Shown here in pieces: positions 50,323 to 58,575 of a stretch of DNA of 60,612 bases. The stretch's first letter is position 1, and each line of letters begins with the position of its first letter. Source of the stretch: Mucilaginibacter pineti (GTDB lineage Bacteria; Bacteroidota; Bacteroidia; Sphingobacteriales; Sphingobacteriaceae); assembly GCF_900101875.1 (NCBI RefSeq), contig NZ_FNAI01000022.1, positions 1 to 60,612 of the forward strand, read 5' to 3'. The notes under the pieces were generated by a model. The model did no database searches. It was not told the DNA's origin and saw only the letters and a list, made by a program, of their open reading frames with translations. The position numbers and the translations under genes are program-made.

Positions 50323-52194
50323 TTACTTCTTCGCCCTTGGCTTTAACGAGTAATTTGAATTATCCGGAATGGGGATCTCTCTCATGGTTATCTTAACAAA
50401 GCCCGGCACGTTAAAACCAACACCCGATTGATTGTAGAGGAAGAAAGGTTCCATCTTAAAATGTTCGTAATGTTCCTGCAGTTGGGTTTTAAGGTGCTGT
50501 AAACGCTTTGTGTATTTTTTATCGTAAATGCCTGTGGTGCTTTTGGTCAGTAGCCTTTCGGTGTATTGAAGCAGGTTGTAGCAGGTGGTAAATTGTCCGC
50601 AGGCAATGAGGCAGGCTTCGCAATGTTCCTGTTCGGTGGTTTGTTTATCAAACCAAAGGGTTGTGCCCATATTAAATGCCACCTGTGCCACAATTTGCAT
50701 TTCATGGCTTGGGTTAAGCTCAGGCGGTTCGGGGCTTTTGGCGCGGTTAATATCGTTTGAAAAAGAAAGGTCATAAACGTGGTTGCCCTTACCTCGGTTT
50801 TCCCAACGCGGCGACCCATAAAATTGATCATACAATAATTGCCGTATCCTTTTTAGAAATATACTGGTGTTTAGCATCAATACCGATTCGGCCCTGGCAG
50901 CCAGCATCTGTTTAATAACCGTTAAGGGAGTTTGTGTAAAATATTTCAGTAATAAGGATATGATCTTTTTGGTAAAATTCCGCTGCAGGTTAACCCCCGA
51001 TGATGATTCCGAAGCCCCGAATAGCAAATGACCAATCAGCAGCATCCCACCCACATATATAATAGGCAGTGCAGCCAGTAGCGATCCTGTTATTACGGCA
51101 AAGGTGCAATGCTTGCAAATGCCGAACCATACCAGGCCGGCAAACAGTACGAGAAATGTACCCGCCAAACCAAATGTGCTGTTTATGGTAAGTGTGCCAT
51201 CCTTCTTAACTTTGGGTATTTCATAAGGATGTATAAAGTGACTGCCCACATCATTAACCAGCATCAGGTCGAAAGGGGCAAAGTCGGTTTGTTTTTCCAG
51301 CCGTCTTTTATCGGCATCCATCAAACTTTGCAGTCCCTGGTTGTCGGTTATGCCGCCATCCATTAAACCAAACTGCGCTTCTTTTATAAATTTGGTTTCC
51401 TTCTTATCGTCGGTTTGCGGCTCCATGTGAACGGCTTTTTTTAGCTCTGCCTCGGTTAATCCACCGTTATAAGTGAAATCCTCCGGGAAAACAATCGGCT
51501 CAAAACCCGCCGGGAAACAAGATGAGGCTGCCAGTACATCGCCCAAGCGTATTTTTTCAGCTTCTGCTTTATCAAGGTAGATATCGGCGTTGCCGTATAC
51601 AAATGATAGATCGGGTTTTTTATCGGGCGCCAGCTTAACGTGTTGCCTGAATGATTGGCCGGTATAAAACTCAGTAGCGTTAAAGCAAACCTCTTTCAAA
51701 TGCGCCGTAGGTACATCAACCGGGTAAAGGGTCTGCAGCGTGGCACCTTCAAACAAATCGGCATTATAAGCCAGCGCGAAGGCATTAATAATGTTTCGGC
51801 TTTTGTGGCTTGTTTTGTCCCAGCATTTTTTGCCCGCCAGATTTTTCAGGGAATCTTTAAGCAGATTATCGCCGGTAAGTTGCGTAAGCAGTTTACTGTA
51901 AAACGTACCAAAGCTATTTCCCCGGGCGCTATACAAAGCATACAAGGTGGTGGCAATAGTACCACCCGAGGCCGACGACATATAGCTTACCTGCTGCAAA
52001 AGCACCTGGCCCGCAAGTTCATCTGTTTCATCGTCAAACGTTACCGTATTAAGAAACGAAAGCACGCCGAGCGAAAACGATGCCGCCCTAAAGCCACCGC
52101 CAGAAAAGGCCAGCGCAATGTTTTCAAACGGTTTTATCGAATCGGGTTTTAGTTCGATCTGGGCGGCGAGATTTTGAGGCGGGATCTTCTTCAT
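50323..52194 (-). CDS. Patatin-like phospholipase with internal membrane segments
   Basis: 623 aa. The N-terminal patatin fold has the oxyanion motif SGGGFRA (31-37), the nucleophile Ser76 in MSSASGGT (Gly of the usual GxSxG replaced by Ser) and the DGG catalytic Asp279. Two hydrophobic segments (about 342-361 and 366-395) interrupt the protein, and a C-terminal region of about 230 residues has a helical character with several His/Cys (EQEHCEACLIACGQ). It would cleave membrane phospholipids. Upstream, 63 bases away on the same strand, is a single-pass membrane protein gene that may be its partner. Unlike ordinary 300-aa patatins, it is about twice the normal length. Confidence 0.85.
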   Translation of the reverse strand: MKKIPPQNLAAQIELKPDSIKPFENIALAFSGGGFRAASFSLGVLSFLNTVTFDDETDELAGQVLLQQVSYMSSASGGTIATTLYALYSARGNSFGTFYSKLLTQLTGDNLLKDSLKNLAGKKCWDKTSHKSRNIINAFALAYNADLFEGATLQTLYPVDVPTAHLKEVCFNATEFYTGQSFRQHVKLAPDKKPDLSFVYGNADIYLDKAEAEKIRLGDVLAASSCFPAGFEPIVFPEDFTYNGGLTEAELKKAVHMEPQTDDKKETKFIKEAQFGLMDGGITDNQGLQSLMDADKRRLEKQTDFAPFDLMLVNDVGSHFIHPYEIPKVKKDGTLTINSTFGLAGTFLVLFAGLVWFGICKHCTFAVITGSLLAALPIIYVGGMLLIGHLLFGASESSSGVNLQRNFTKKIISLLLKYFTQTPLTVIKQMLAARAESVLMLNTSIFLKRIRQLLYDQFYGSPRWENRGKGNHVYDLSFSNDINRAKSPEPPELNPSHEMQIVAQVAFNMGTTLWFDKQTTEQEHCEACLIACGQFTTCYNLLQYTERLLTKSTTGIYDKKYTKRLQHLKTQLQEHYEHFKMEPFFLYNQSGVGFNVPGFVKITMREIPIPDNSNYSLKPRAKK

Positions 52195-52257
52195 ATAAAT
52201 TGAATGATGCAGACTGTATAAATTTAGGTAATTATAGCTGGGATAAAAAAGATTGTT

Positions 52258-53007
52258 TTATTGGCCCTTTGCTGCTTGCGTTAGTATCTTATTAAACTTT
52301 GCGAGTTCTTTAAGGGTATTTGGTCCGGGGTTTAAGGTTTTTATCTGGTCGGTAACATCCTGCCCCTGTTTTATTTGCTGTTGGTTCCAGGCTTTTGGAT
52401 TGGTACGGTTTAAAAAGTACAGACCGTTGATGATCCCATCAGGCGATAGCGTGACAATATTATCCGGATTATACAGGTTTAAAACCATAGTTATAGCCGG
52501 GGGCGATGCTATATAATCGCTTTCGAGTTTACCAACGGCTTTTACCCGTTCATTATAATTTGAGGTATCTATCTTCGATACCAGAACAGCAATGTCATTG
52601 TTCGCTATTGCTTTTAAAGCCTTTAACCCGCTTTGGCCCACACCTTGCAGCAGCGTATCATTGGATGTTTGCAAAGCCGAAAATAGTTTTTTTGATTCCT
52701 GGTCGTTAAGAGCGAGGGTTATTAAGCCAACGGTAAAGTTTTTCTTTCTTACATCGGTATTATTTAAATCACTGTATAAACTATATACCCATTTGTAGCG
52801 CTCAACTCTTTCTTTTGATTCTTCCACCTTGGCAGACCGATCCTTAAAATCAGTTTCCAATTGATCCAGCCGTACTTTATTTGAGGTAGTATAAATAGTT
52901 AACACGATGGTTGTAATAGAGGTAATAATTCCTATCCAAACGGTTAATGTGTTACTAAAAAGAGGTTTTGCTGCCGGTTCAGGTACGTTTACTTGTTCTT
53001 TCGCCAT
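52258..53007 (-). CDS. Single-pass membrane protein with coiled coil, unknown function
   Basis: 249 aa from the ATG at 53007 (MAKEQVNVPEPAAKP); longer readings cross the divergent promoter. One membrane helix (TVWIGIITSITTIVLTIYT) is followed by a coiled coil (about 55-85, LDQLETDFKDRSAKVEESK), then helical segments that look like HEAT-type repeats. No family recognised. It is 63 bases upstream of the patatin gene and probably in one operon; the two may form a membrane-attached effector and regulator pair. Confidence 0.7.
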   Translation of the reverse strand: MAKEQVNVPEPAAKPLFSNTLTVWIGIITSITTIVLTIYTTSNKVRLDQLETDFKDRSAKVEESKERVERYKWVYSLYSDLNNTDVRKKNFTVGLITLALNDQESKKLFSALQTSNDTLLQGVGQSGLKALKAIANNDIAVLVSKIDTSNYNERVKAVGKLESDYIASPPAITMVLNLYNPDNIVTLSPDGIINGLYFLNRTNPKAWNQQQIKQGQDVTDQIKTLNPGPNTLKELAKFNKILTQAAKGQ

Positions 53008-53174
53008 GCTGTTAAGGATTAAGGTATTTCGGTTTGTATAAAAATAACGTGTTTGGTACATATTGACATGCGTAAAAATACCTGACTTGTAGGGTGTTAA
53101 CACGTAGTTTAACGCATGCAATTAACCTGGCATCGATACTCCGCGCCTGCCCCTAAATATTCTTCCTCCAAAAC

Positions 53175-53205
53175 TTGTATTTATATAAGTACTTATATAA
53201 ATTGC
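53175..53205 (+). promoter_or_regulatory. Promoter and palindromic operator of the marR-hutHU operon
   Basis: TTG (53175-53177), a 20-base spacer and TAAATTGC (53198-53205) resemble the Bacteroidetes -33/-7 promoter. The perfect 20-bp palindrome TTATATAAGTACTTATATAA (53181-53200) fills the spacer, the place for a repressor. The same arrangement occurs at 58406-58437. The start codon of the regulator lies four bases after the -7 box, which suggests a leaderless or nearly leaderless mRNA. Confidence 0.8.
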
Positions 53206-53208
53206 GTT

Positions 53209-53706
53209 ATGAATTTTTATCAGCGTTTGGGTTACCTGGTTTTGGGCAGTCGGTTACGGCGGATCAGTGAATCTTTTTTATCGGAAATTAACCGTGCTTA
53301 CCAGCAGGAAGGTATTGAATTTGAGGCCAGCTGGTTTCCTGTTTTTTATTTATTGTCGCAGCATGATACCTTATCTATTAAAGAGTTAAGTGAGCAGATA
53401 GAGGTGAGCCATCCGGCCGCAAGTCAGCTTATTACCAACCTCAAACAAAAGGGGTTGTTAGTTACCACCACCAGTACTACAGATGGCCGAAAACAACAAG
53501 TTACTTTTAGCGACAAAGGCCGCGAGCTGTTAACCCAAATAAAACCTGTTTGGGACGCGGTTGAACTATCCATGAACGCCATGATGGATAGCGAGCTGGG
53601 CTGCAAGGAACTTTTGCCAGCCATTACCGCGCTGGAAAGCGCCCTGCAATCATACCCGCTGGCAAACCGTATTAGCCGTAATATTCATAACCAATCAAAA
53701 TCATAA
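53209..53706 (+). CDS. MarR-family regulator of the hut locus
   Basis: 165 aa from the ATG at 53209 (MNFYQRLGYLVLGSRLRRI); in-frame codons upstream include the operator. The winged helix is clear (LSIKELSEQIEVSHPAASQLITNLKQKGLL in pieces: TLSIKELSEQIEVSH, PAASQLITNLKQKG, DGRKQQVTFSDKGREL). The gene is first in the operon, four bases before hutH, and sits behind a palindrome typical of MarR operators. It probably represses itself and the hut genes and is released by a histidine-pathway metabolite such as urocanate; ligand is inference. Known hut regulators in other groups are HutC (GntR) and HutP, not MarR. Confidence 0.87.
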   Translation: MNFYQRLGYLVLGSRLRRISESFLSEINRAYQQEGIEFEASWFPVFYLLSQHDTLSIKELSEQIEVSHPAASQLITNLKQKGLLVTTTSTTDGRKQQVTFSDKGRELLTQIKPVWDAVELSMNAMMDSELGCKELLPAITALESALQSYPLANRISRNIHNQSKS

Positions 53707-53710
53707 AGCC

Positions 53711-55267
53711 ATGAGTATATTTAATTATGGCACAGACCATCTTACCATAGGCATTTGCCTTGATATTGCTGCGGGTAAAACCAAGGGCATTATCAACGCC
53801 AATGCAGAAAAAGCCATCCGTACTTCATGGCGCGAGGTAGAAAAAATTGTACACGCGCAGCACCCGGTTTATGGCATTAATACAGGTTTTGGTCCGCTTT
53901 GCGATACCCGCATTTCTGAAGCCGATACCAGTCTGCTGCAAAGTAATATTTTAAAAAGCCATAGCGTAGGCGTGGGCAAACCCATCCCGCAGGAAATAGC
54001 CAAGCTGATGCTCATTACCAAAGTGCAGGCGCTGGCGCAGGGTTATTCTGGCGTGGCGCTGGAAACATTGGAGCGCATCATCTGGCATATCGATAATGAT
54101 ATTATACCCCTCGTACCCGAAAAAGGTTCAGTAGGTGCCTCCGGCGATCTGGCGCCGCTTTCGCATTTATTTTTACCCCTGATAGGCTTAGGCGAAGTTT
54201 ATGAGAACGACCAGCCGATACCTGCCGGGGCTTTGTTGAAAAAACATAACCTGCAACCTTTAATTTTAGGCCCAAAAGAAGGCCTCGCGCTGATTAACGG
54301 AACACAGTTCATTTTGTCGTTTGCCGTAAAAGCGGTACAGCGATTGGATGATGCACTTAACCGGGCCGATTTGATAGGCGCGATGTCTTTAGAAGGATTG
54401 ATGGGTTCGGCGCGGCCGTTTGATGCGCGTTTACATGCCATTCGTCCGTTTAAGGGTACAAAACACGTAGCCCAGCGGTTATCTACCTTGTTGGATGGCT
54501 CGGAGATAAACACATCGCACATCAATTGCGATAGGGTGCAGGACCCGTATTCGTTGCGTTGTATGCCGCAGGTACATGGTGCATCTCGCAATGCCTGGCT
54601 GCATTTAAAAGAACTTACCGAGATAGAACTAAACTCGGTTACCGATAACCCCGTTATTTTTAATGCCGATGATACCATTAGCGGTGGCAATTTTCACGGC
54701 CAGCCATTGGCCCTGCCGCTGGATTACGCCACGGTTGCCGCCGCGGAACTGGGTAACATAGCCGATCGCCGCTGTTACCTCATGAGCGAAGGTCGCTACG
54801 GTTTGCCCAAATTACTTACGCACAACGCGGGACTAAACTCCGGCCTGATGATTCCGCAGTATACCACGGCTGCATTGGTTACCGAGAATAAAACACTTTG
54901 TTTCCCGGCCAGTGCTGATAGTGTGCCAACATCGCTTGGGCAGGAAGACCATGTATCTATGGGTTCTATCAGCGGGCGCAAGCTGCACCAGGTGATGGAT
55001 AATATAGAATACATCCAGGCTATTGAACTGCTGTACGCTGCACAGGCCATGGATTTTCGCAGGCCGTTAAAGTCAACCCCGGTTATTGAAGCGCTGCACA
55101 GCCTGGTTCGCAAGCATGTGCCCTTTATAAATGACGATCGTGTTTTCGCGGATGATATCAATAATTTACATCAACTAATTACCAATGGCGTATTGTTGGC
55201 TACTGCCGATGAAGCTGCCGTTGAAAACCATATAAACCTCAGTCATGACGAGTTCGGAATTTATTAA
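53711..55267 (+). CDS. hutH: Histidine ammonia-lyase
   Basis: 518 aa. The MIO cofactor tripeptide Ala-Ser-Gly is at 143-145 in KGSVGASGDLAPLSH and the catalytic Tyr54 in HPVYGINTGFG. Other blocks are GLALINGTQF and QEDHVSMGSISGRK. The enzyme deaminates histidine to urocanate, the first step of the pathway. Cytosolic. It follows the regulator by four bases and overlaps hutU by 23 bases, giving tight coupling. Confidence 0.95.
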   Translation: MSIFNYGTDHLTIGICLDIAAGKTKGIINANAEKAIRTSWREVEKIVHAQHPVYGINTGFGPLCDTRISEADTSLLQSNILKSHSVGVGKPIPQEIAKLMLITKVQALAQGYSGVALETLERIIWHIDNDIIPLVPEKGSVGASGDLAPLSHLFLPLIGLGEVYENDQPIPAGALLKKHNLQPLILGPKEGLALINGTQFILSFAVKAVQRLDDALNRADLIGAMSLEGLMGSARPFDARLHAIRPFKGTKHVAQRLSTLLDGSEINTSHINCDRVQDPYSLRCMPQVHGASRNAWLHLKELTEIELNSVTDNPVIFNADDTISGGNFHGQPLALPLDYATVAAAELGNIADRRCYLMSEGRYGLPKLLTHNAGLNSGLMIPQYTTAALVTENKTLCFPASADSVPTSLGQEDHVSMGSISGRKLHQVMDNIEYIQAIELLYAAQAMDFRRPLKSTPVIEALHSLVRKHVPFINDDRVFADDINNLHQLITNGVLLATADEAAVENHINLSHDEFGIY

Positions 55268-56918
55268 TATCTACGCCAACCACCCGGTATACAAGGCCCC
55301 GCGCGGCATGAAACTGCACGCCAAAAGCTGGCAAACCGAAGCGCCATTGCGTATGCTGCTCAACAACCTGGATGGGCAGGTTGCCGAAAATCCGGATGAA
55401 CTGGTAGTATACGGCGGTATTGGCCAGGCCGCCCGCAATCCCGAAGCATTACGCAAGATCATCGAACTGCTTTTAGAACTGGACGAAGATCATTCGCTAT
55501 TGGTGCAATCGGGTAAACCGGTTGGTATCATCCGTAGCCATCCGCAGGCGCCGCGTGTTTTAATTGCCAATAGTAACCTGGTACCTGCCTGGGCAAACTG
55601 GGAGCATTTTAACGAACTACGTGCCAAAGGCCTCATGATGTACGGACAGATGACTGCCGGCAGCTGGATTTACATAGGTACGCAGGGTATTTTGCAGGGC
55701 ACTTACGAAACTTTTGTGGAGTGTGGCAATCAGCATTTTAACGGCGATCTGGCGGGTAAGCTTATCGTGAGCGCCGGTATAGGCGGCATGGGTGGTGCAC
55801 AGCCCTTGGCCGCGACTATGGCAGGTGGCGTGTTTTTAGGTGCCGATGTAGATGAAACCCGCATTCAAAAACGGGTGGATACGCAATATATCGACAGGAT
55901 AACACATTCTTATGACGAGGCGATTGCCTGGGTTAAGGAAGCTATCGCCAAAAAAGAAACGCTTTCGGTTGGCCTGGTGAGCGATGCCGGCGATATGCTG
56001 GAGCACCTGCTGAAAGACAATATTATTCCCGATATTTTAACCGATCAAACATCGGCGCATGACCCGCTTAATGGCTATATCCCAAATGGACTGTCGTTGA
56101 ACGAAGCGGCTGCCCTGCGCATAGCTGATGCGGTTGAATATAAAAAACTATCCCTGAAAAGTATGGCCCGCCACGTTAGCCTCATGTTGCAATTGCAGGA
56201 TAAAGGTGCCATAACCTTTGATTACGGTAACAACCTGCGCGAGTTTGCCAGGCAGGGAGGCGAGCCGGACGCCTTTGATTTCCCCGGATTTACACCGGCC
56301 TATATCCGTCCGCTATTTTGCGAGGGGAAGGGCCCGTTCAGGTGGGTAGCCTTATCCGGCGATCCGGAAGATATTTTTACTACAGACAGGGCACTGATGG
56401 AACTGTTCCCTGAAGATAAGCCACTGATAAAATGGTTAAAGAACGCGCAGGAAAAGATCTCGTTCCAGGGGTTACCCGCCCGTATTTGCTGGCTGGGCAT
56501 GGGCGACAGGGAAAAGGCCGGTTTGCTTTTTAACGAATTGGTACGTACAGGAAAGGTAAAAGGCCCTATAGTTATAGGTCGCGATCATTTGGATTGCGGC
56601 TCGGTGGCCTCACCCAACCGCGAAACCGAATCCATGAAAGATGGATCGGATGCGGTATCGGACTGGCCATTGTTAAATCTGATGGCCAATGCATCGGGCG
56701 GCGCTACCTGGATCTCGTTCCACCACGGCGGTGGGGTAGGCATGGGCTACTCGCAGCACGCCGGCATGGTTGTACTGGCCGACGGCACCGACCGCGCCGC
56801 AACCTGCCTTGCCCGCGTTTTACACAACGACCCGGCAATGGGCATCTTTCGCCATGCCGATGCCGGTTACGACAAGGCGCAGGAATGGGCAGATAAGTTT
56901 GGGTTGAAGGTGTGGTAG
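55245..56918 (+). CDS. hutU: Urocanate hydratase
   Basis: 557 aa, the usual size. The NAD-binding glycine-rich region VSAGIGGMGGAQPLAATMAGG is near 175-195 in shorter form (SAGIGGMGGAQPLA), and the family signature DHLDCGSVASPNRETE carries the active-site Cys. NAD is used as an electrophile to hydrate urocanate to imidazolonepropionate. The ATG lies within the hutH end, 23 bases before its stop. After the gene comes a gap with two hairpin repeats before hutI. Confidence 0.95.
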   Translation: MTSSEFINIYANHPVYKAPRGMKLHAKSWQTEAPLRMLLNNLDGQVAENPDELVVYGGIGQAARNPEALRKIIELLLELDEDHSLLVQSGKPVGIIRSHPQAPRVLIANSNLVPAWANWEHFNELRAKGLMMYGQMTAGSWIYIGTQGILQGTYETFVECGNQHFNGDLAGKLIVSAGIGGMGGAQPLAATMAGGVFLGADVDETRIQKRVDTQYIDRITHSYDEAIAWVKEAIAKKETLSVGLVSDAGDMLEHLLKDNIIPDILTDQTSAHDPLNGYIPNGLSLNEAAALRIADAVEYKKLSLKSMARHVSLMLQLQDKGAITFDYGNNLREFARQGGEPDAFDFPGFTPAYIRPLFCEGKGPFRWVALSGDPEDIFTTDRALMELFPEDKPLIKWLKNAQEKISFQGLPARICWLGMGDREKAGLLFNELVRTGKVKGPIVIGRDHLDCGSVASPNRETESMKDGSDAVSDWPLLNLMANASGGATWISFHHGGGVGMGYSQHAGMVVLADGTDRAATCLARVLHNDPAMGIFRHADAGYDKAQEWADKFGLKVW

Positions 56919-56971
56919 GAGGAAGCTGAGGGCTTAAAGCAAAAAGCTCAAAGCATCGTAATAATGGTAAG

Positions 56972-57004
56972 AGACTTACGAAGTTTTTAAAACTTCATAA
57001 GTCT
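56972..57004. repeat. ACTTACGAAGT palindrome, copy 2
   Basis: AGACTTACGAAGTTTT and AAAACTTCATAAGTCT form a stem with one G:T-type mismatch. It matches the copy at 32740 in its core. It lies 53 bases after hutU and could act as a weak terminator or an attenuating structure before hutI. Confidence 0.85.
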
Positions 57005-57015
57005 TAAAAGAACTA

Positions 57016-57113
57016 TGTCATTGCGAGGAACGAAGCAATCTCACGGGACAGGCAGCACGCTTAGTGAGGTGGAATAGCACGAGGAGATTGCCACGCTATC
57101 GCTCGCAATGACA
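57016..57113. repeat. CATTGCGAGG inverted repeat, complete
   Basis: TGTCATTGCGAGG..AACGAAGCAATCTC on the left faces GAGATTGCC..GCTCGCAATGACA on the right, spacer about 40 bp. It occupies most of the hutU-hutI gap, so hutI transcription either reads through it or starts after it. Confidence 0.88.
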
Positions 57114-57137
57114 AATTTCTATAAAGGGGTAAAGTAA

Positions 57138-58358
57138 ATGAAAAAACTAATCGGTCCGTTTACGCAAATATTGCCATTAACAGGGCTGCCGCTTAAAGGT
57201 GCTTTGAATGATGAGCAATTGCACATTATTCCGCAAGGGGGCGTGTTGGTTAATGATGGATTGATAGCGGACGTTAGAAGTTTTGAAGAATTAAGAAAAG
57301 CCAATCCATCCGCACAAATTGAGGAAATTATTGGCGAACATGTGCTGCTTCCCGGCTTTGTAGATTGCCATACGCACATTTGTTTTGCCGGCAGTCGGGC
57401 AAAGGATTATGCCATGCGCAATAGCGGAAAGACCTACCTCGAAATTGCACAATCGGGCGGCGGCATCTGGGATTCTGTAACCCAAACCCGCGCTGCTGAT
57501 GAGGCTACGCTCACTAATCTTTTATTGCAACGCGTACAACGGCACTTGGCCGAGGGTATAACCACTATCGAAATAAAAAGTGGTTACGGGTTAAGTATGG
57601 ATGCCGAGTTAAAACAATTAAAAGCAATACAAAACGCGGCGGAGAAAACCCGTGCCGGTTTAATACCAACCTGTTTGGCCGCGCACATGGTTCCGCGAGA
57701 TTTTGATGGCCCGGCGCAGGAATATCTAAATCATATTTTGAATAACCTGTTGCCCGTTATCAAACAAAAACGACTGGCCAACAGGGTAGATATTTTTATT
57801 GAACAAAGTGCTTTCAACAGCAGCGACGCGCTTTACTATCTTTCCAAAGCCAAACAGATGGGTTTTGAGGTAACCGTTCATGCAGATCAGTTCACTACAG
57901 GTGGCAGCGAAGTAGCGATTAAAGCAAGGGCTGCATCGGCAGATCACCTGGAGGCGAGCGGTGATTACGAAATAAATCTGCTTGCAAAATCAGATACAGT
58001 AGCCGTTACTTTGCCCGGCGCGTCACTGGGTTTGGGGATGCAGTACGCGCCAGCCCGCAAGTTACTTAATGCAGGTGCCTGCCTCGCCATTGCCAGCGAT
58101 TGGAACCCAGGATCGGCACCAATGGGCGATCTGCTGCTGCAAGCCGCTGTAATGGCCGCCGCCGAAAAACTCAGCGCCGCCGAGGTTTACGCGGGCCTCA
58201 CTTTCCGCGCAGCGCAAGCTTTAAAACTTAACGACCGCGGTACGCTCGCCAAAGGCAAACTTGCCGATATGCAGGCCTATCCCTGTGCCGATCACCGGGA
58301 GATCCTTTATCAGCAGGGAAAACTAAAGCCTATAAGCGTTTGGACGGCCGATTCGTAA
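57138..58358 (+). CDS. hutI: Imidazolonepropionase
   Basis: 406 aa. Amidohydrolase fold with metal ligands His78 and His80 in GFVDCHTHICFAG, a further His in VTVHADQF and an Asp in IASDWNPGSAP. It opens the imidazolone ring to formiminoglutamate, the third step of histidine degradation. The start is the first ATG after a repeat-filled gap of 219 bases; no terminator with a long T run lies between, so it may be read from the hutHU promoter. Confidence 0.94.
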   Translation: MKKLIGPFTQILPLTGLPLKGALNDEQLHIIPQGGVLVNDGLIADVRSFEELRKANPSAQIEEIIGEHVLLPGFVDCHTHICFAGSRAKDYAMRNSGKTYLEIAQSGGGIWDSVTQTRAADEATLTNLLLQRVQRHLAEGITTIEIKSGYGLSMDAELKQLKAIQNAAEKTRAGLIPTCLAAHMVPRDFDGPAQEYLNHILNNLLPVIKQKRLANRVDIFIEQSAFNSSDALYYLSKAKQMGFEVTVHADQFTTGGSEVAIKARAASADHLEASGDYEINLLAKSDTVAVTLPGASLGLGMQYAPARKLLNAGACLAIASDWNPGSAPMGDLLLQAAVMAAAEKLSAAEVYAGLTFRAAQALKLNDRGTLAKGKLADMQAYPCADHREILYQQGKLKPISVWTADS

Positions 58359-58405
58359 GATTTAAGCCACGTTGGCACTTTATCAATAAAAAATATCGCC
58401 AATAA

Positions 58406-58437
58406 TTTGCATATGTATAAGTACTTATATAAATTGC
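58406..58437 (+). promoter_or_regulatory. Second hut operator/promoter, upstream of the ftcD-like gene
   Basis: TTTG (58406-58409), a 20-base spacer and TAAATTGC (58430-58437). Within the spacer lies ATGTATAAGTACTTATATAA (58413-58432), identical to the 53181 palindrome at 17 of 20 positions, and the next ten bases also match with one difference. The spacing between -33 and -7 boxes is the same as at 53175. The downstream leader before the ATG is about 130 bases. Confidence 0.8.
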
Positions 58438-58575
58438 ATTATTATTGACTGATCTTATTGTAACGTGTTTGATAACCAGAGAAGTAAATATCTTTTCTGG
58501 TTATTGGCACGTTATTGTTATTTACAAAGGAACTTCAAATTATAAACGGTGCCCAAATACCGGCTACTACTACCA

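Noticed and set aside
51655..52152. 165-aa basic ORF antisense to the patatin gene
   Set aside because: Opposite the conserved catalytic region; Arg/Lys-rich shadow translation.
54199..54690. 163-aa ORF antisense to hutH
   Set aside because: Shadow of a conserved enzyme gene; no supporting features.
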